The notes under the pieces were generated by a model. It had not been told where the DNA came from and did no database searches. It worked only from the letters and a program-made list of their open reading frames with translations. Below are positions 7,911 through 17,413 of a stretch of DNA of 41,783 bases, piece by piece. The stretch is from contig NZ_FOOG01000018.1 of NCBI RefSeq assembly GCF_900113125.1, positions 22,300 through 64,082 of the forward strand, in the 5' to 3' direction. This stretch comes from Halobacillus alkaliphilus (lineage in GTDB: Bacteria; Bacillota; Bacilli; Bacillales; Halobacillaceae). The stretch's first letter is position 1; each line of letters begins with the position of its first letter. Both the position numbers and the translations under genes were made by a program.

Positions 7911-8083
7911 AACCTTAAAATCAACACTGAGGTTTAACAAAGCCTAAAAAAATGACGGAAAAATAGAAATTTTTATCTGGAGAATTTTGTGCATTGACGC
8001 ACTGAATAATCGCTAATAGAATGTGGTCACGATTTAGAGAAACACCTCTAACGTCAATATATATGGAAGGGGGGGAGTACCTC

Positions 8084-8722
8084 ATGCTTTATCGATCCAT
8101 GGTTTACTTATTCGGAATGCTCGTCAACTTCTTCGGAGTCGCCCTGTTGATTAATGCGACACTTGGGGCGGGGTTTTGGACATCCTTTTTTATTGGAGTT
8201 TCTGATCATCTTGGTTTTACGGTTGGATTCTGGTACGGTGCTTTTCAACTGCTAATTATTTTTATTAATGCGAAACTAATGAAGAATCTGCCCGAGGTAA
8301 GAGCCGTCGTGCCTGTGATTATGGAAAGTCTGATTCTTGACTTTTGGCTGGAGATTGTATTCGCTAATGTCAATCTATCGACAGCTCCATTTATGCTGCA
8401 AATCGCAGCCCTATTCACTGGTGTAGCTATCATTGGACTCGGAGTAGCTATCTATATTCTTCCTCAGTTTCCGCGTGCCCCGGTTGATCAGTTGTTCTTA
8501 GCAGTCAGTGCGCGGTTTAACTTGAGTCTCCAAACAGGTCAAACCCTGGTTGCGGTAACCATGACGTCTCTTGCCCTGCTCATTGGAGGCCCAGTGGGAT
8601 TTGGAACTCTTGCGCCAATGCTGTTTCTCGGTCCTGTTATCCAATATTGTTATACCAGAGCCTATCCACTTTATTATAAACTTCATCCTGATGGAGAGCG
8701 AGTTTATCAACAAGCTGTATAA
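8084..8722 (+). CDS. YczE/YitT-type integral membrane protein
   Basis: This protein of 212 residues has about five hydrophobic segments. It starts LYRSMVYLFGMLVNFFGVAL and includes GAGFWTSFFIGVSDHLGFTVG and FPRAPVDQLFLAV, features of the YczE/YyaS membrane family (COG2364). The start at 8084 is chosen because a GGGGGAG ribosome binding site lies 7 bases upstream. The frame is open from 8021, but those extra 21 residues have no ribosome binding site. The family's function is not established, although B. subtilis YczE affects surfactin production. It stands alone with its own terminator. Confidence 0.75.
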   Translation: MLYRSMVYLFGMLVNFFGVALLINATLGAGFWTSFFIGVSDHLGFTVGFWYGAFQLLIIFINAKLMKNLPEVRAVVPVIMESLILDFWLEIVFANVNLSTAPFMLQIAALFTGVAIIGLGVAIYILPQFPRAPVDQLFLAVSARFNLSLQTGQTLVAVTMTSLALLIGGPVGFGTLAPMLFLGPVIQYCYTRAYPLYYKLHPDGERVYQQAV

Positions 8723-8740
8723 TAGGGTAAATGTGAAAGC

Positions 8741-8774
8741 CGCATGGTTCAGAATAGAACCATGCGCTTTTTTC
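8741..8774 (+). terminator. Rho-independent terminator of the YczE-like gene
   Basis: CGCATGGTTC and GAACCATGCG form a perfect 10-bp stem with a 7-nt loop, followed by CTTTTTTC, 19 bp after the stop codon. Confidence 0.9.
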
Positions 8775-8830
8775 ATAATATTTTTTTGATAGGCAACTAT
8801 ACTATTAGGAACAGTTGACTCATACAGGAT

Positions 8831-9544
8831 GTGACCCAGCTCGTGGAATTTTTCTTAAGCCAGGAATCGTTGAATCATTTTCAGTGGGTAATGCGTGCGG
8901 TTGTGGGATTTCTTTTTTTAATAGGAATCGCAAAAATGATGGGGCAGCGATCGATTTCCCAGCTGCGCTTTTTAGATTTTGTCATGGCTTTATTAATTGG
9001 AAACATTATGGCCCACCCCTTGTCCGATGAAGGGCTGGGCTTAATGGGGTCCATGATAACGATGGGCACGTTAACCGTTCTTTATCTCTCTGGAATATTT
9101 TTAACCTTACGTTGGCCGCCTCTAAGAAGGATATTCGATCCTCCTCCGCTCACTTTAGTTAAAAATGGGGAGATTTACTATCGAAACTTGAAAAAAGCCC
9201 GAATTACAGTAGAAAGTTTGTTGTCTGAACTGCGAAAAGAAAAAATTGATAATGTCCAAAAAGTCGCTTTAGCTCTCTGGGAACCAGGTGGCTCCATTTC
9301 TCTTTTTGTAGAACCTAAACACCAGCCGCTTACCCCTTCTGACATGGGGATAGCCGTGAAGCCATTTGATCTCCCTAGACTCATCATAAAAGAAGGAAGA
9401 ATTAATGATAACGAATTAGACCTGCTCGGGTATGATATCAGTTGGCTAAAGCAGCAGCTTAAGAACCAAAATGTTTCCCTGACAAATGTTCTTCTTGCCA
9501 CAGTAGATCATCAGGGAGAGTTAACGATCTGCCTCTATCGGTAA
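8831..9544 (+). CDS. DUF421 (YetF/YrbG-type) membrane protein
   Basis: This protein of about 237 residues has three N-terminal membrane segments, then a soluble domain. The DUF421 core is visible: IGIAKMMGQRSISQLRFLDF and the first part of the soluble domain PPPLTLVKNGEIYYRNLKKA, then ITVESLLSELRKEKIDN. Such proteins in spore formers belong to the YetF/SpoVAEa-associated class, with the soluble part facing the cytoplasm. The start is uncertain. GTG at 8831 keeps a full first helix but has AGGA only 2-3 bases upstream; GTG at 8843 is an alternative. No terminator is seen right after the gene. Confidence 0.8.
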   Translation: MTQLVEFFLSQESLNHFQWVMRAVVGFLFLIGIAKMMGQRSISQLRFLDFVMALLIGNIMAHPLSDEGLGLMGSMITMGTLTVLYLSGIFLTLRWPPLRRIFDPPPLTLVKNGEIYYRNLKKARITVESLLSELRKEKIDNVQKVALALWEPGGSISLFVEPKHQPLTPSDMGIAVKPFDLPRLIIKEGRINDNELDLLGYDISWLKQQLKNQNVSLTNVLLATVDHQGELTICLYR

Positions 9545-9676
9545 GGTAAGCCTTTCTTCTTATATCAGGAAGGATACTGAATCCACATTTTCTTGCGTCA
9601 TATTTCAATACGAACAAGCAGGGGTTATACTCTGTTAAAATCTTCTCTATTTTCATTAAAATCGTTTCCCCAAAAT

Positions 9677-9730
9677 AAAAGCAGTCCAGTTGAGGGTTCA
9701 TAAAGGCTTTCTCCCCCAAAACTGAACTGC
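9677..9730 (-). terminator. Probable terminator of the addBA-HNH operon
   Basis: On the minus strand GCAGTTCAGTT pairs with AACTGGACTGC (11 bp, one G-U) around a 28-nt loop, followed by TTTTATTTTG. The loop is long, so the call is moderate. It lies 41 bp beyond the stop of the HNH gene, and the rest of 9545-9770 shows no gene. Confidence 0.45.
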
Positions 9731-9770
9731 CATGCCATTCAATCAATGATTCTATTCCCCAGCTGTGCCA

Positions 9771-10058
9771 CTATCTGCGGCGTCTGCGGTTGGACTTTCT
9801 GGTGGTAACTTCTTTTTGAGGATCCTGCTTTTTAATCCAGCTCAAATATTTTTCCATATCAGGATGTTCACGCAGACGCTCAAGAGTGTTATAAAAGTTC
9901 GCGAGTTCTTCATTGGTGAAAAGGGCATGAACCTGACGATGACAGGCACCACACAGCCACACCGTCACGCCCATGGATCCGCCGTGCTGTCTTGGAATTA
10001 GGTGGTGTTCCGTCGTTCTGACCGGCGTACGAAAACACAATTCACATGTACCTTCCAT
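9771..10058 (-). CDS. HNH endonuclease-like protein (HlpB/YisB-type)
   Basis: This 95-residue protein has the HNH zinc-finger layout: CELC at 5-8, EHHLIPRQHGG at 17-27, and CGACHRQVH at 36-44, so four Cys and several His form a zinc and metal site. The C-terminus is basic (RKSNRRRRR). Its ATG follows the addA stop directly (TAAATG), so the two genes are translationally coupled. In B. subtilis a similar protein, YisB/HlpB, is encoded after addB-addA-sbcD-sbcC and is linked to recombinational repair. Here sbcD and sbcC are absent from the gap. Nuclease activity is likely from the motif but not proven. Confidence 0.82.
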   Translation of the reverse strand: MEGTCELCFRTPVRTTEHHLIPRQHGGSMGVTVWLCGACHRQVHALFTNEELANFYNTLERLREHPDMEKYLSWIKKQDPQKEVTTRKSNRRRRR

Positions 10059-13000
10059 TTAATCGACCTCCACAAGTATCGACCCTTCAAACAAGTACAG
10101 ACAACTCTTACGAACCGGCTCTTTCCAAATCATTTCTAATGCATACCGGTACATCTCTATTTGGGTGCGATAGCGATCTTTCATAGTTTCTTCTACCGAC
10201 TTCTTCTCAGGGTCAATTTGATCGGATTTGTAATCTAGGATCATCCAACCATCTTCATAAGGAATCATGGCGTCAATAACTCCCTGGATGAAAACCTGTT
10301 CATTTTCTGGTGAGTCCCAATCTGGATACACTTCATGAGCCGGGAGCGTCAGACTGAACGGCACCTCGCGCTCCACATGTTCCGCTTCGAGTACAAATTG
10401 CCCGACAGAGGTTTCAAAGAATGCCGCAATTGCTGCTGTATCGATAACGTCTGCTTCCTCACGGCGAAGCACGTCTTTAAGTACCAGATGTTCGACAAAC
10501 TCTTCCACCTCTTCAGAACTGTGCTTATGAGACAATGGAATATGCTGCATGACGGTATGCATAGCGCTTCCTTTTTCAGCCGCTGACAACCTTTGATCAG
10601 CTTGCATAAACCTTGGCCGTTTCTGGATTGGGGCCTGATAAGGAACCAGCAACTGGTCGCTTGAGTACTCATCTTTTGTTTCGCGCTGCCTTTTAATTTC
10701 TGTAACGGTCTGTTTAGCCCGCGAGTAAGCTGCTTTATGATGAGGATAAACGAAGCTTAACCGCTTCTCGACCATCTCTTTTCCTTGAGTATAGTCTTCT
10801 GCAGGCTGCCAGTCTTCAATAGCTGTTCGCAGCTCCTCGTCCCTTTTCTCCTGCGATTCATCAAGGACAGAGAATTGACTTCCGTGCGCTATATTCACTT
10901 TCCACTCCGATGCATCTGCATAAATATCTTCGGACGTGGTCACTTCAATACTGCCGCGGAGCACTTCAGCGTGCTGATGACGGATCAGTGCCGGCCCTAC
11001 CCAGTCCAGGTAGGATTTAGCATCGAGCCGGTCGTGAGGCGGCAGTACCCATTCCGGTGACTCCAGGAACGTCTGCCACTTTTCCAGTTTTTTTTCAAAA
11101 GAGGCAACATTCCCGACCATAACCAGTTTTTCCTTGGCCCGGGTCATGGCAACATATAAAACTCGCATTTCCTCTGCCAGCAGCTCTCTTCTCTTCGCCT
11201 GCTTTAAAGCGTGATAAGCAAGCGTCGGATACATCAGCCGCTTATGGGGGTTAATATATCTTGAACCAAAACCGTAATCTTTATGAAGCAAGTACCGATC
11301 CTTCAAGTCCATCATATTAAACTGTTTATCCATCGCTCCTAAGATAACGACGGGGAATTCCAGACCTTTACTTTTGTGAATGGTCATAATCCGGACCACG
11401 TCTTCCTGTTCGCCAAGCGCTCGTGCCGCTCCGAGATCATCGCCTCGCTCTTCCATTCGTTCAATGAACCTCAGAAAACGGAACAATCCCCGGAAGGATG
11501 TGGACTCATAGGACCTCGCCCTGTCATAAAGAGCACGGAGGTTAGCCTGACGCTGGCGTCCGCCTGGCATGCCTCCAACGAAATCATAATAACCCGTCTC
11601 ACGGAAGATATCCCAGATCAGTTCCGATAAAGCTCCCTGTCTGGCCCGCTCTCTAAAGCTTTCAAGTAGATGGAAAAAGCTTTCTACCTTCCTGCCTAAT
11701 TCATCATTTCCGGGATACTCTTTCATAGCCTCGTAATAGCTGACCCGCTTCCTGGCAAGTCTGAGCCTTGCGAGCTCGTCCTCATTCAATCCGACAATTG
11801 GAGACTTCAGGACAGAGGCGAGCGGAATGTCCTGCATCGGGTTATCAATGACTTTTAACAGGCTAAGCATAATCTTAATTTCAATCGCTTCAAAATAGCC
11901 GGTCGAAAGTTCCGCATAGACTGGAATGCCCTGCTGTTTCAGTTCATCGACGATCATCGGCGCCCAGGTCATCGACCGCATTAAGAGGACAATATCCCGG
12001 TACTGAATCGGACGCTTCGTTCCCGTTTCCTTGTCCATCACTTCAAGCGGAGGTTCGTCTTCATGACCGAGCCATTTTCGAATCATCTGTCCATAAGCTC
12101 TTGCTTCTAACTGGGCTTTCTCCAGGTCTTTATATTCTTCGTTCTCTTCCTGTTCATCCTCTTTGGATTCCCGGTCGATCACAAAGAGTTCAGCTTCAGG
12201 ACTTGAAGGCGCCCATTCGTCATACGTTTGATTACTGTAAATAAGCTCGGCTTCTTTCTCATATTCCATTTCCCCGACTTCTTCGTCCAGCACCTGGCGG
12301 AAAATGAAGTTGGTTGCGTCCAGCACCTGCTTCCGGCTTCTGAAGTTACGCGCCAAGTCAATCCGTTCGCCGTCGTTTTCAAGATAGCCGTAATCCTTGT
12401 ATTTTTGGAGAAACAAAGAAGGTTCGGCATGACGAAAACGATAAATGCTCTGTTTCACATCACCCACCATAAACAGGTTCCCGGCTTCCGGGGCATCGGT
12501 TAATAAACGAAGCAGCGTCTCCTGTACCAGGTTCGTATCCTGGTATTCATCAATCAGTACTTCACTGAACTGCTGGTGAAAGCCTGCTGCTACAGAAGAA
12601 GGAACCGGCTGTTCTGGCGTCGAGGATTCATCAAGCAGAACCTGGAGACAGTAATGTTCCAAGTCTGAGAAGTCCACAATTGCTTTTTCTTTTTTTAACT
12701 GTTCATAGCGCTGCTTGAAATCTTTAACCACCACAGCCAATTGTTCCATGACCGGATAAAGTTCCTGCATATCCTGTAAATAACTGTTCAAAGACCTTGA
12801 AAACCACTCATCACGCATTTCATTCCAGCGCTTCTTATAGCGGTCTCGGATTTTTTTCGCCTGCTCTTTCTTCTCTTCATTACATTCCATCTTTTTCTTA
12901 GAAAGGGTGGCGAAGGACTGCTCACTAATATATGATTGTAATTCTTCCCAGGAGTGAGCCATTGCCCCTTTAGCCTGTTGAATCATTTCAAGATCGGAGT

Positions 13001-13760
13001 CTGCAGTTTCCCCATACGTATAAGGACCATCCGGTTCTTTGGTAAGATCCAAAAACTTATGAGCTTCCGCTTCCATCGCTTTTAAGTGACTGCTGACTTC
13101 TTCTTTCAAAAGATGAAGCCATGGAAGCTGATCTTCTCCATCGATTTCCTCTACGTTGTACATCTCCACCATTTGATCCAGCCATACTTCCGGCCACGGA
13201 TTCTGAGTAGCAAACGTGTACAGCTCAAGGATAACCTTTTCTACATCCAGATCGCTGCGGTCACTGGAAAAACGGTCCACAATGTCAAAGAATCTCTCCT
13301 GCTCTTCTCCTTCTTTTCCATACCAGTCCTCAAACAGCTCCTCCAATACTTCCTGCTGAATAAGATCGGCTTCTACCGTATCGGCAATTCGGAAGCCCGG
13401 ATCAAGATCGAGCCGGTAAGCATACCTGCGCACCACTTCCATACAAAAGGAATGCAGCGTAGAGATTGATGCATTCTGAAGCAGCGACAACTGTTTCTTC
13501 AAATGATGGGAGGCGGGGTTAGCTTCCAACGCTTTACTTAACGCCTGCCCCACCCGATTTCTCATCTCCTGCGCTGCTGCATTCGTAAACGTGACGACCA
13601 ATAAAGAATCAATGTCCGCTGGATCCTCTTCATGCAGCAGTTTTTGAATGATCCTTTCCACAAGAACCGCCGTCTTCCCAGAGCCAGCGGCAGCAGCTAC
13701 CAGAATATTCGAGCCATGCGTATAAATCGCCCGTTCTTGTTCTTCTGTCCAACTTACCAA
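10059..13760 (-). CDS. addA: ATP-dependent helicase/nuclease subunit AddA
   Basis: This 1233-residue protein is the usual length for AddA, the RecBCD-like helicase-nuclease subunit that resects double-strand ends for RecA. The superfamily 1A helicase motifs include WTEEQERAI (Q motif), VAAAAGSGKT (Walker A, Lys29), DEYQDTN (Walker B), and VRIMTIHKSKGLEFPVV (motif V). The C-terminal RecB-type nuclease has GWMILDYKSDQ. The start is TTG at 13760, preceded by GAGGAGGGG. It overlaps the end of addB by 7 bases, so translation is coupled. Both the helicase and nuclease motifs look intact. Confidence 0.97.
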   Translation of the reverse strand: MVSWTEEQERAIYTHGSNILVAAAAGSGKTAVLVERIIQKLLHEEDPADIDSLLVVTFTNAAAQEMRNRVGQALSKALEANPASHHLKKQLSLLQNASISTLHSFCMEVVRRYAYRLDLDPGFRIADTVEADLIQQEVLEELFEDWYGKEGEEQERFFDIVDRFSSDRSDLDVEKVILELYTFATQNPWPEVWLDQMVEMYNVEEIDGEDQLPWLHLLKEEVSSHLKAMEAEAHKFLDLTKEPDGPYTYGETADSDLEMIQQAKGAMAHSWEELQSYISEQSFATLSKKKMECNEEKKEQAKKIRDRYKKRWNEMRDEWFSRSLNSYLQDMQELYPVMEQLAVVVKDFKQRYEQLKKEKAIVDFSDLEHYCLQVLLDESSTPEQPVPSSVAAGFHQQFSEVLIDEYQDTNLVQETLLRLLTDAPEAGNLFMVGDVKQSIYRFRHAEPSLFLQKYKDYGYLENDGERIDLARNFRSRKQVLDATNFIFRQVLDEEVGEMEYEKEAELIYSNQTYDEWAPSSPEAELFVIDRESKEDEQEENEEYKDLEKAQLEARAYGQMIRKWLGHEDEPPLEVMDKETGTKRPIQYRDIVLLMRSMTWAPMIVDELKQQGIPVYAELSTGYFEAIEIKIMLSLLKVIDNPMQDIPLASVLKSPIVGLNEDELARLRLARKRVSYYEAMKEYPGNDELGRKVESFFHLLESFRERARQGALSELIWDIFRETGYYDFVGGMPGGRQRQANLRALYDRARSYESTSFRGLFRFLRFIERMEERGDDLGAARALGEQEDVVRIMTIHKSKGLEFPVVILGAMDKQFNMMDLKDRYLLHKDYGFGSRYINPHKRLMYPTLAYHALKQAKRRELLAEEMRVLYVAMTRAKEKLVMVGNVASFEKKLEKWQTFLESPEWVLPPHDRLDAKSYLDWVGPALIRHQHAEVLRGSIEVTTSEDIYADASEWKVNIAHGSQFSVLDESQEKRDEELRTAIEDWQPAEDYTQGKEMVEKRLSFVYPHHKAAYSRAKQTVTEIKRQRETKDEYSSDQLLVPYQAPIQKRPRFMQADQRLSAAEKGSAMHTVMQHIPLSHKHSSEEVEEFVEHLVLKDVLRREEADVIDTAAIAAFFETSVGQFVLEAEHVEREVPFSLTLPAHEVYPDWDSPENEQVFIQGVIDAMIPYEDGWMILDYKSDQIDPEKKSVEETMKDRYRTQIEMYRYALEMIWKEPVRKSCLYLFEGSILVEVD

Positions 13761-16700
13761 GCAGACCCCTCCTCTCTATTCATCATTCGTTCCAATACAT
13801 CTTCATCTTTCAGTTCTTTCAGTTTCCGGAAATTATTCTCCTCAAGAGTCGGATCAAATTGACAGACGGAACGGTACGGACAGAAATTACAGGCGCTTTG
13901 CTGTTTCTGCTGGTAAGGATTCAAATCTACTTTTCCGTCCGTAATATTTGTGCCCGCACGGCTCATCAGCTCCCGGATATAGTGGCTAAGCTGCTGGAAA
14001 CGTTCGGCATCAGCGGTTTTAGAGTTTTTATAAAAACCGCCTTTGGCTTTCAGACCAGCGGGAACAATCTGGCTGTGGCCTTTCTCAAGACCTGTATCCA
14101 TCATCTGGATGATACGCTCGTTTTCAAGCAGCAGCCCCTGCATTTTGAACTTCTTGAAAATCTCTTCTTCAATCGCCGCATCCTGAAGCATCCGGCTGCC
14201 TGTAATCATCGGATTATGAACGTGGAAATAAAGAACACCGGCCGGTGATGCCGCCGTTCCAAGCCAATGCTCGGCATTGGTCAGAACCACGTCCAGATAA
14301 GCAAGCATCTGGAGAGACAGACCATAGTAAACGTCCATCAAACTCAAGCCTTTGGCACTGGATTTATAATCTATAATTCTTAAGTAAAGATCTTCTTCCG
14401 TTAATGCTTTATCCACACGGTCAATCCGGCCGCGCAGCATCAGTTCATAACCATTAGGTAAATCAAGCGAGAGCGGCGGAAGTTTTGCATCATTACCTGT
14501 TCCAAAACCTAATTCCAATCCCACAGGTGAAAAGTCACTGCTTCTCGCCTGCTCACTCAGGACAAACGCGGCTCGTGCGATGACCTGCTGCAACTTCTTC
14601 TGGATATATTGATATCTGTTGGAACTGTGCAGAATTTGATTTTGAAGGATCGGAGCCAGCTGTTTAGTCGCTTTAGCGGCATAGCTGTTCGTTTCCTCTT
14701 TATTCAGCTGGGCAAAATCCCGGCCTTCTCCTTGAATCCACTCTGTAATCTGCTTGAGCGCCTCGTGGAAAAGCTGACCGATATCCGGAGCATCCAGTTT
14801 ATACGTACGGCGCTCTTCCAGGTTCAAGCTGTGCCTTGCAAAATATTGATAGGAACAGCTGTGATAAGTTTCAAGTCTTGATACACTCGTTTTCACTTGC
14901 TTATCAAACAGCTGCCCCGTCGTCTCTTCACCGAGATCCACAGGCTGATTATTGTAAAACAGACTTTCCAGCACGCGGTGTGTTAACCCATTGGGATCTT
15001 CCCGTTCGATATACCAATTCAGCACACTCCACCATACAGGCTGCATGGCGTATCCTTTTAAATACCTGGCAAGCTGTGATGTGAGTGCTGATCTCGTTTT
15101 TACCGGTGTCGTAATAAAACGTTCCGCTTCATGAAGATCATCCGGATCCTGCAGAAGGACATGGTCTTCGCAGGTAGGAAACAACTCTTCCAGTCTCTGA
15201 ATAATCGCTGCCGGTACTTTTGATTTTCCTTCTTCATTGCTTAAAGGATAGCTGACCCACAAATGGTTTTTAGGCATGGTTAATGCTAAATACACATAAA
15301 AGCGGTCGTCGAGCAATTGCCGGTTGCTGCCGTCAGCGAGCTGCAGTCCGTGCTCAGCCAAAAGAGAACGCTCCTGTTCGGAGATCATCCCGTCACTAGG
15401 CGGTTTCATCGGCCACAGACCATCGGTGACCCCTAATAAAAACGAGGCCTTAATGCCCGTGATTCTGGACCGGTCCACACTTCCTACAATTACATGATCC
15501 ATACTCGGAGGCACATGGGCGAAATTAAGAGATTCCAGTCCACTGTCCATCGTGTTCCGGAACACCTGGAGAGACATTTTTTCTTCTCCTGCCATTTCCA
15601 CCATTTCGTCCAGAAGCTGAAGGAACGCATCATAGACCTGCTCCTGTTCGCGGCCACGCTCGATCTCCCCGTTCTTATCATAGCGGTTACGCCACTCTTC
15701 CAGTTGCCTCGGCACATCCAGATGCTCCAGCCACTCGTAAATAACTATGGCTTTTTCTTCAATCGTATTTACAGCGCGGAGTCGTTCGTCGAATTCTTCC
15801 AGCGCTTCGCGTACCTGCTTCCGATACGCATTAATGCGCTGCTGCTTTTGTTTTTCTTCATCGGTCTGAGAAGCTTGTTCAAATCCTCTAAATCGCTGAT
15901 AAATCCAGTCCTGGTTTGAGAACCATTGAGTCCTCGAGCGGATGCCGTATTCCAGGACATAGTTCTCCAGCTCATCGATCGCATTTTCATTGAGCGGATA
16001 CGTCTGATCCGTAGCCGGGATAAATCCAGTTTTCAACAGGCGGAAAATCGCATCGTACCGAAAGTTCCCTTCTACCACGTCGAGGCCTGAGCGGATCAGC
16101 TCAATCATAGGGTGATTCAGCATCGTTCTTTTTTCATCAATAAACACCGGAATTCCGTAGTCGTTGAACAGGGTTTCAATTAAGCTGTGATAAACCTCAG
16201 GTTCCCGCATAAGAATGGCCATATCTTTATAACGATACCCCTCTTCACGTACCAGCCGTAAAATTTCCTGAGCCGCGCCTTCCACCTCGGCACGGGGATG
16301 AACAGCCTCAGCAATGTGAATCGGTGCCTGCCCTTCAAAAGCAGGAGCCGGGCGCTGATCAAAGTATTTCTCCAGATGCTGAAAGGCCGGCTGATCCTTC
16401 ATGCGTCCTTTCGTATGATCGAGAATGACCACCTCATCCACCTGCGATCCAGCTGTCCTTGTAATTTCTTTTAAATTCAAATACGTTTCTTTCGTTTCGT
16501 GGAAGAGATCAAGTTCCGGATTTGCATCTCCCTCCGGCCGTTCCGTCGTCAAGGTAACGTGAACCTTGTCCACCTTTTTCAATAGCTCTTCCAGTACACC
16601 GCATTCCTGTGGTGTGAAACTATGGAAGCCATCAATATAAATTTCTGCGCCTTCCAAAAAGCCTGCTTCAGGAATTTTACTGGCGAGCAGCTGCAATTGA

Positions 16701-17260
16701 TCTTCGCTGTCTATGTACTGCTCACGTAAAGCATCCACCAGGCGGTCGTAAATATAATTTAAATCGTCAAGCTTATCTCTTAGTCCTTCTTCCTGGCTCG
16801 TCGTGTGCTTAAATCGGTCGAGCCCTTCCATTTGAGCATGAAGGTCTTCCGGAGTAATCCGGTACCGCTTGAATTCTGTAATCATGCCTTCCAGCTGTTC
16901 AATGAAGCCCTGCTTCTCGATCGCCTTCTGAAATACTTTCCAGTCGGATGTACGCTCTTCCACGATTTTACGAAGCATCATCTGGACACCGGTAGAGGAC
17001 AGAAACTTTTTCGTACCGCCTCCGGTTTCTTGAAGAACCCTCCACGCAAGCCGTGAAAAACTGAACACTTGGGCCCGAATCGACCCTTCAATTCCATCCC
17101 GCTTCAGCAGTGCATATTCCTGCTGAAACGTCATTTGTTCTGGAACAATATAGATAATAGGAGGCCCTTTAGGGTCTTCTTTTAATCTGCCTTCAATTTC
17201 TTCTAAGCATCGTGTACTTTTTCCTGCTCCTGAGCGTCCGAGCAACAAACGCATCCCCAT
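13754..17260 (-). CDS. addB: ATP-dependent helicase/nuclease subunit AddB
   Basis: About 1168 residues from ATG 17260, typical for AddB. It starts MGMRLLLGRSGAGKST with a Walker A motif, and contains the C-terminal nuclease core RIIDYKSSAKG. It also carries the four-Cys iron-sulfur set: one Cys in TYHSCSYQYF and three in CNFCPYRSVC near the C-terminus. AddB pairs with AddA and reads the Chi-like recombination signal. An in-frame GTG at 17269 is open upstream, but AAGGAG is only 2 bases before it and 11 before ATG 17260, and the protein's natural start MG-LLLGRSG fits 17260. The 3' end overlaps the addA start. Confidence 0.96.
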   Translation of the reverse strand: MGMRLLLGRSGAGKSTRCLEEIEGRLKEDPKGPPIIYIVPEQMTFQQEYALLKRDGIEGSIRAQVFSFSRLAWRVLQETGGGTKKFLSSTGVQMMLRKIVEERTSDWKVFQKAIEKQGFIEQLEGMITEFKRYRITPEDLHAQMEGLDRFKHTTSQEEGLRDKLDDLNYIYDRLVDALREQYIDSEDQLQLLASKIPEAGFLEGAEIYIDGFHSFTPQECGVLEELLKKVDKVHVTLTTERPEGDANPELDLFHETKETYLNLKEITRTAGSQVDEVVILDHTKGRMKDQPAFQHLEKYFDQRPAPAFEGQAPIHIAEAVHPRAEVEGAAQEILRLVREEGYRYKDMAILMREPEVYHSLIETLFNDYGIPVFIDEKRTMLNHPMIELIRSGLDVVEGNFRYDAIFRLLKTGFIPATDQTYPLNENAIDELENYVLEYGIRSRTQWFSNQDWIYQRFRGFEQASQTDEEKQKQQRINAYRKQVREALEEFDERLRAVNTIEEKAIVIYEWLEHLDVPRQLEEWRNRYDKNGEIERGREQEQVYDAFLQLLDEMVEMAGEEKMSLQVFRNTMDSGLESLNFAHVPPSMDHVIVGSVDRSRITGIKASFLLGVTDGLWPMKPPSDGMISEQERSLLAEHGLQLADGSNRQLLDDRFYVYLALTMPKNHLWVSYPLSNEEGKSKVPAAIIQRLEELFPTCEDHVLLQDPDDLHEAERFITTPVKTRSALTSQLARYLKGYAMQPVWWSVLNWYIEREDPNGLTHRVLESLFYNNQPVDLGEETTGQLFDKQVKTSVSRLETYHSCSYQYFARHSLNLEERRTYKLDAPDIGQLFHEALKQITEWIQGEGRDFAQLNKEETNSYAAKATKQLAPILQNQILHSSNRYQYIQKKLQQVIARAAFVLSEQARSSDFSPVGLELGFGTGNDAKLPPLSLDLPNGYELMLRGRIDRVDKALTEEDLYLRIIDYKSSAKGLSLMDVYYGLSLQMLAYLDVVLTNAEHWLGTAASPAGVLYFHVHNPMITGSRMLQDAAIEEEIFKKFKMQGLLLENERIIQMMDTGLEKGHSQIVPAGLKAKGGFYKNSKTADAERFQQLSHYIRELMSRAGTNITDGKVDLNPYQQKQQSACNFCPYRSVCQFDPTLEENNFRKLKELKDEDVLERMMNREEGSAW

Positions 17261-17378
17261 AAAACACACTCCTTCCTTCCATTTCCTTTCCTTCTAGTTT
17301 ATCATTTTTTTCGTATTCTGCAGCTGAATGTGCTTTCTTTTCCAGCTGCCCACGGACTCGTTATCTATAAATCTACAT

Positions 17379-17400
17379 AAAAAAACCGCCCGACGGACGG
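17379..17400 (-). terminator. Terminator after the signal peptidase gene
   Basis: On the minus strand CCGTCC-GTC-GGGCGG forms a 6-bp, GC-rich stem with a 3-nt loop, followed by TTTTTTT. It separates lepB from addB, so addBA is probably transcribed from its own promoter or by read-through. Confidence 0.75.
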
Positions 17401-17413
17401 CTGGAATTCTCTT

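Noticed and set aside
9459-9746. 95-codon minus-strand frame overlapping the end of the DUF421 gene
   Set aside because: It overlaps the DUF421 gene in antisense and the hairpin at 9677-9730, and shows no family pattern.
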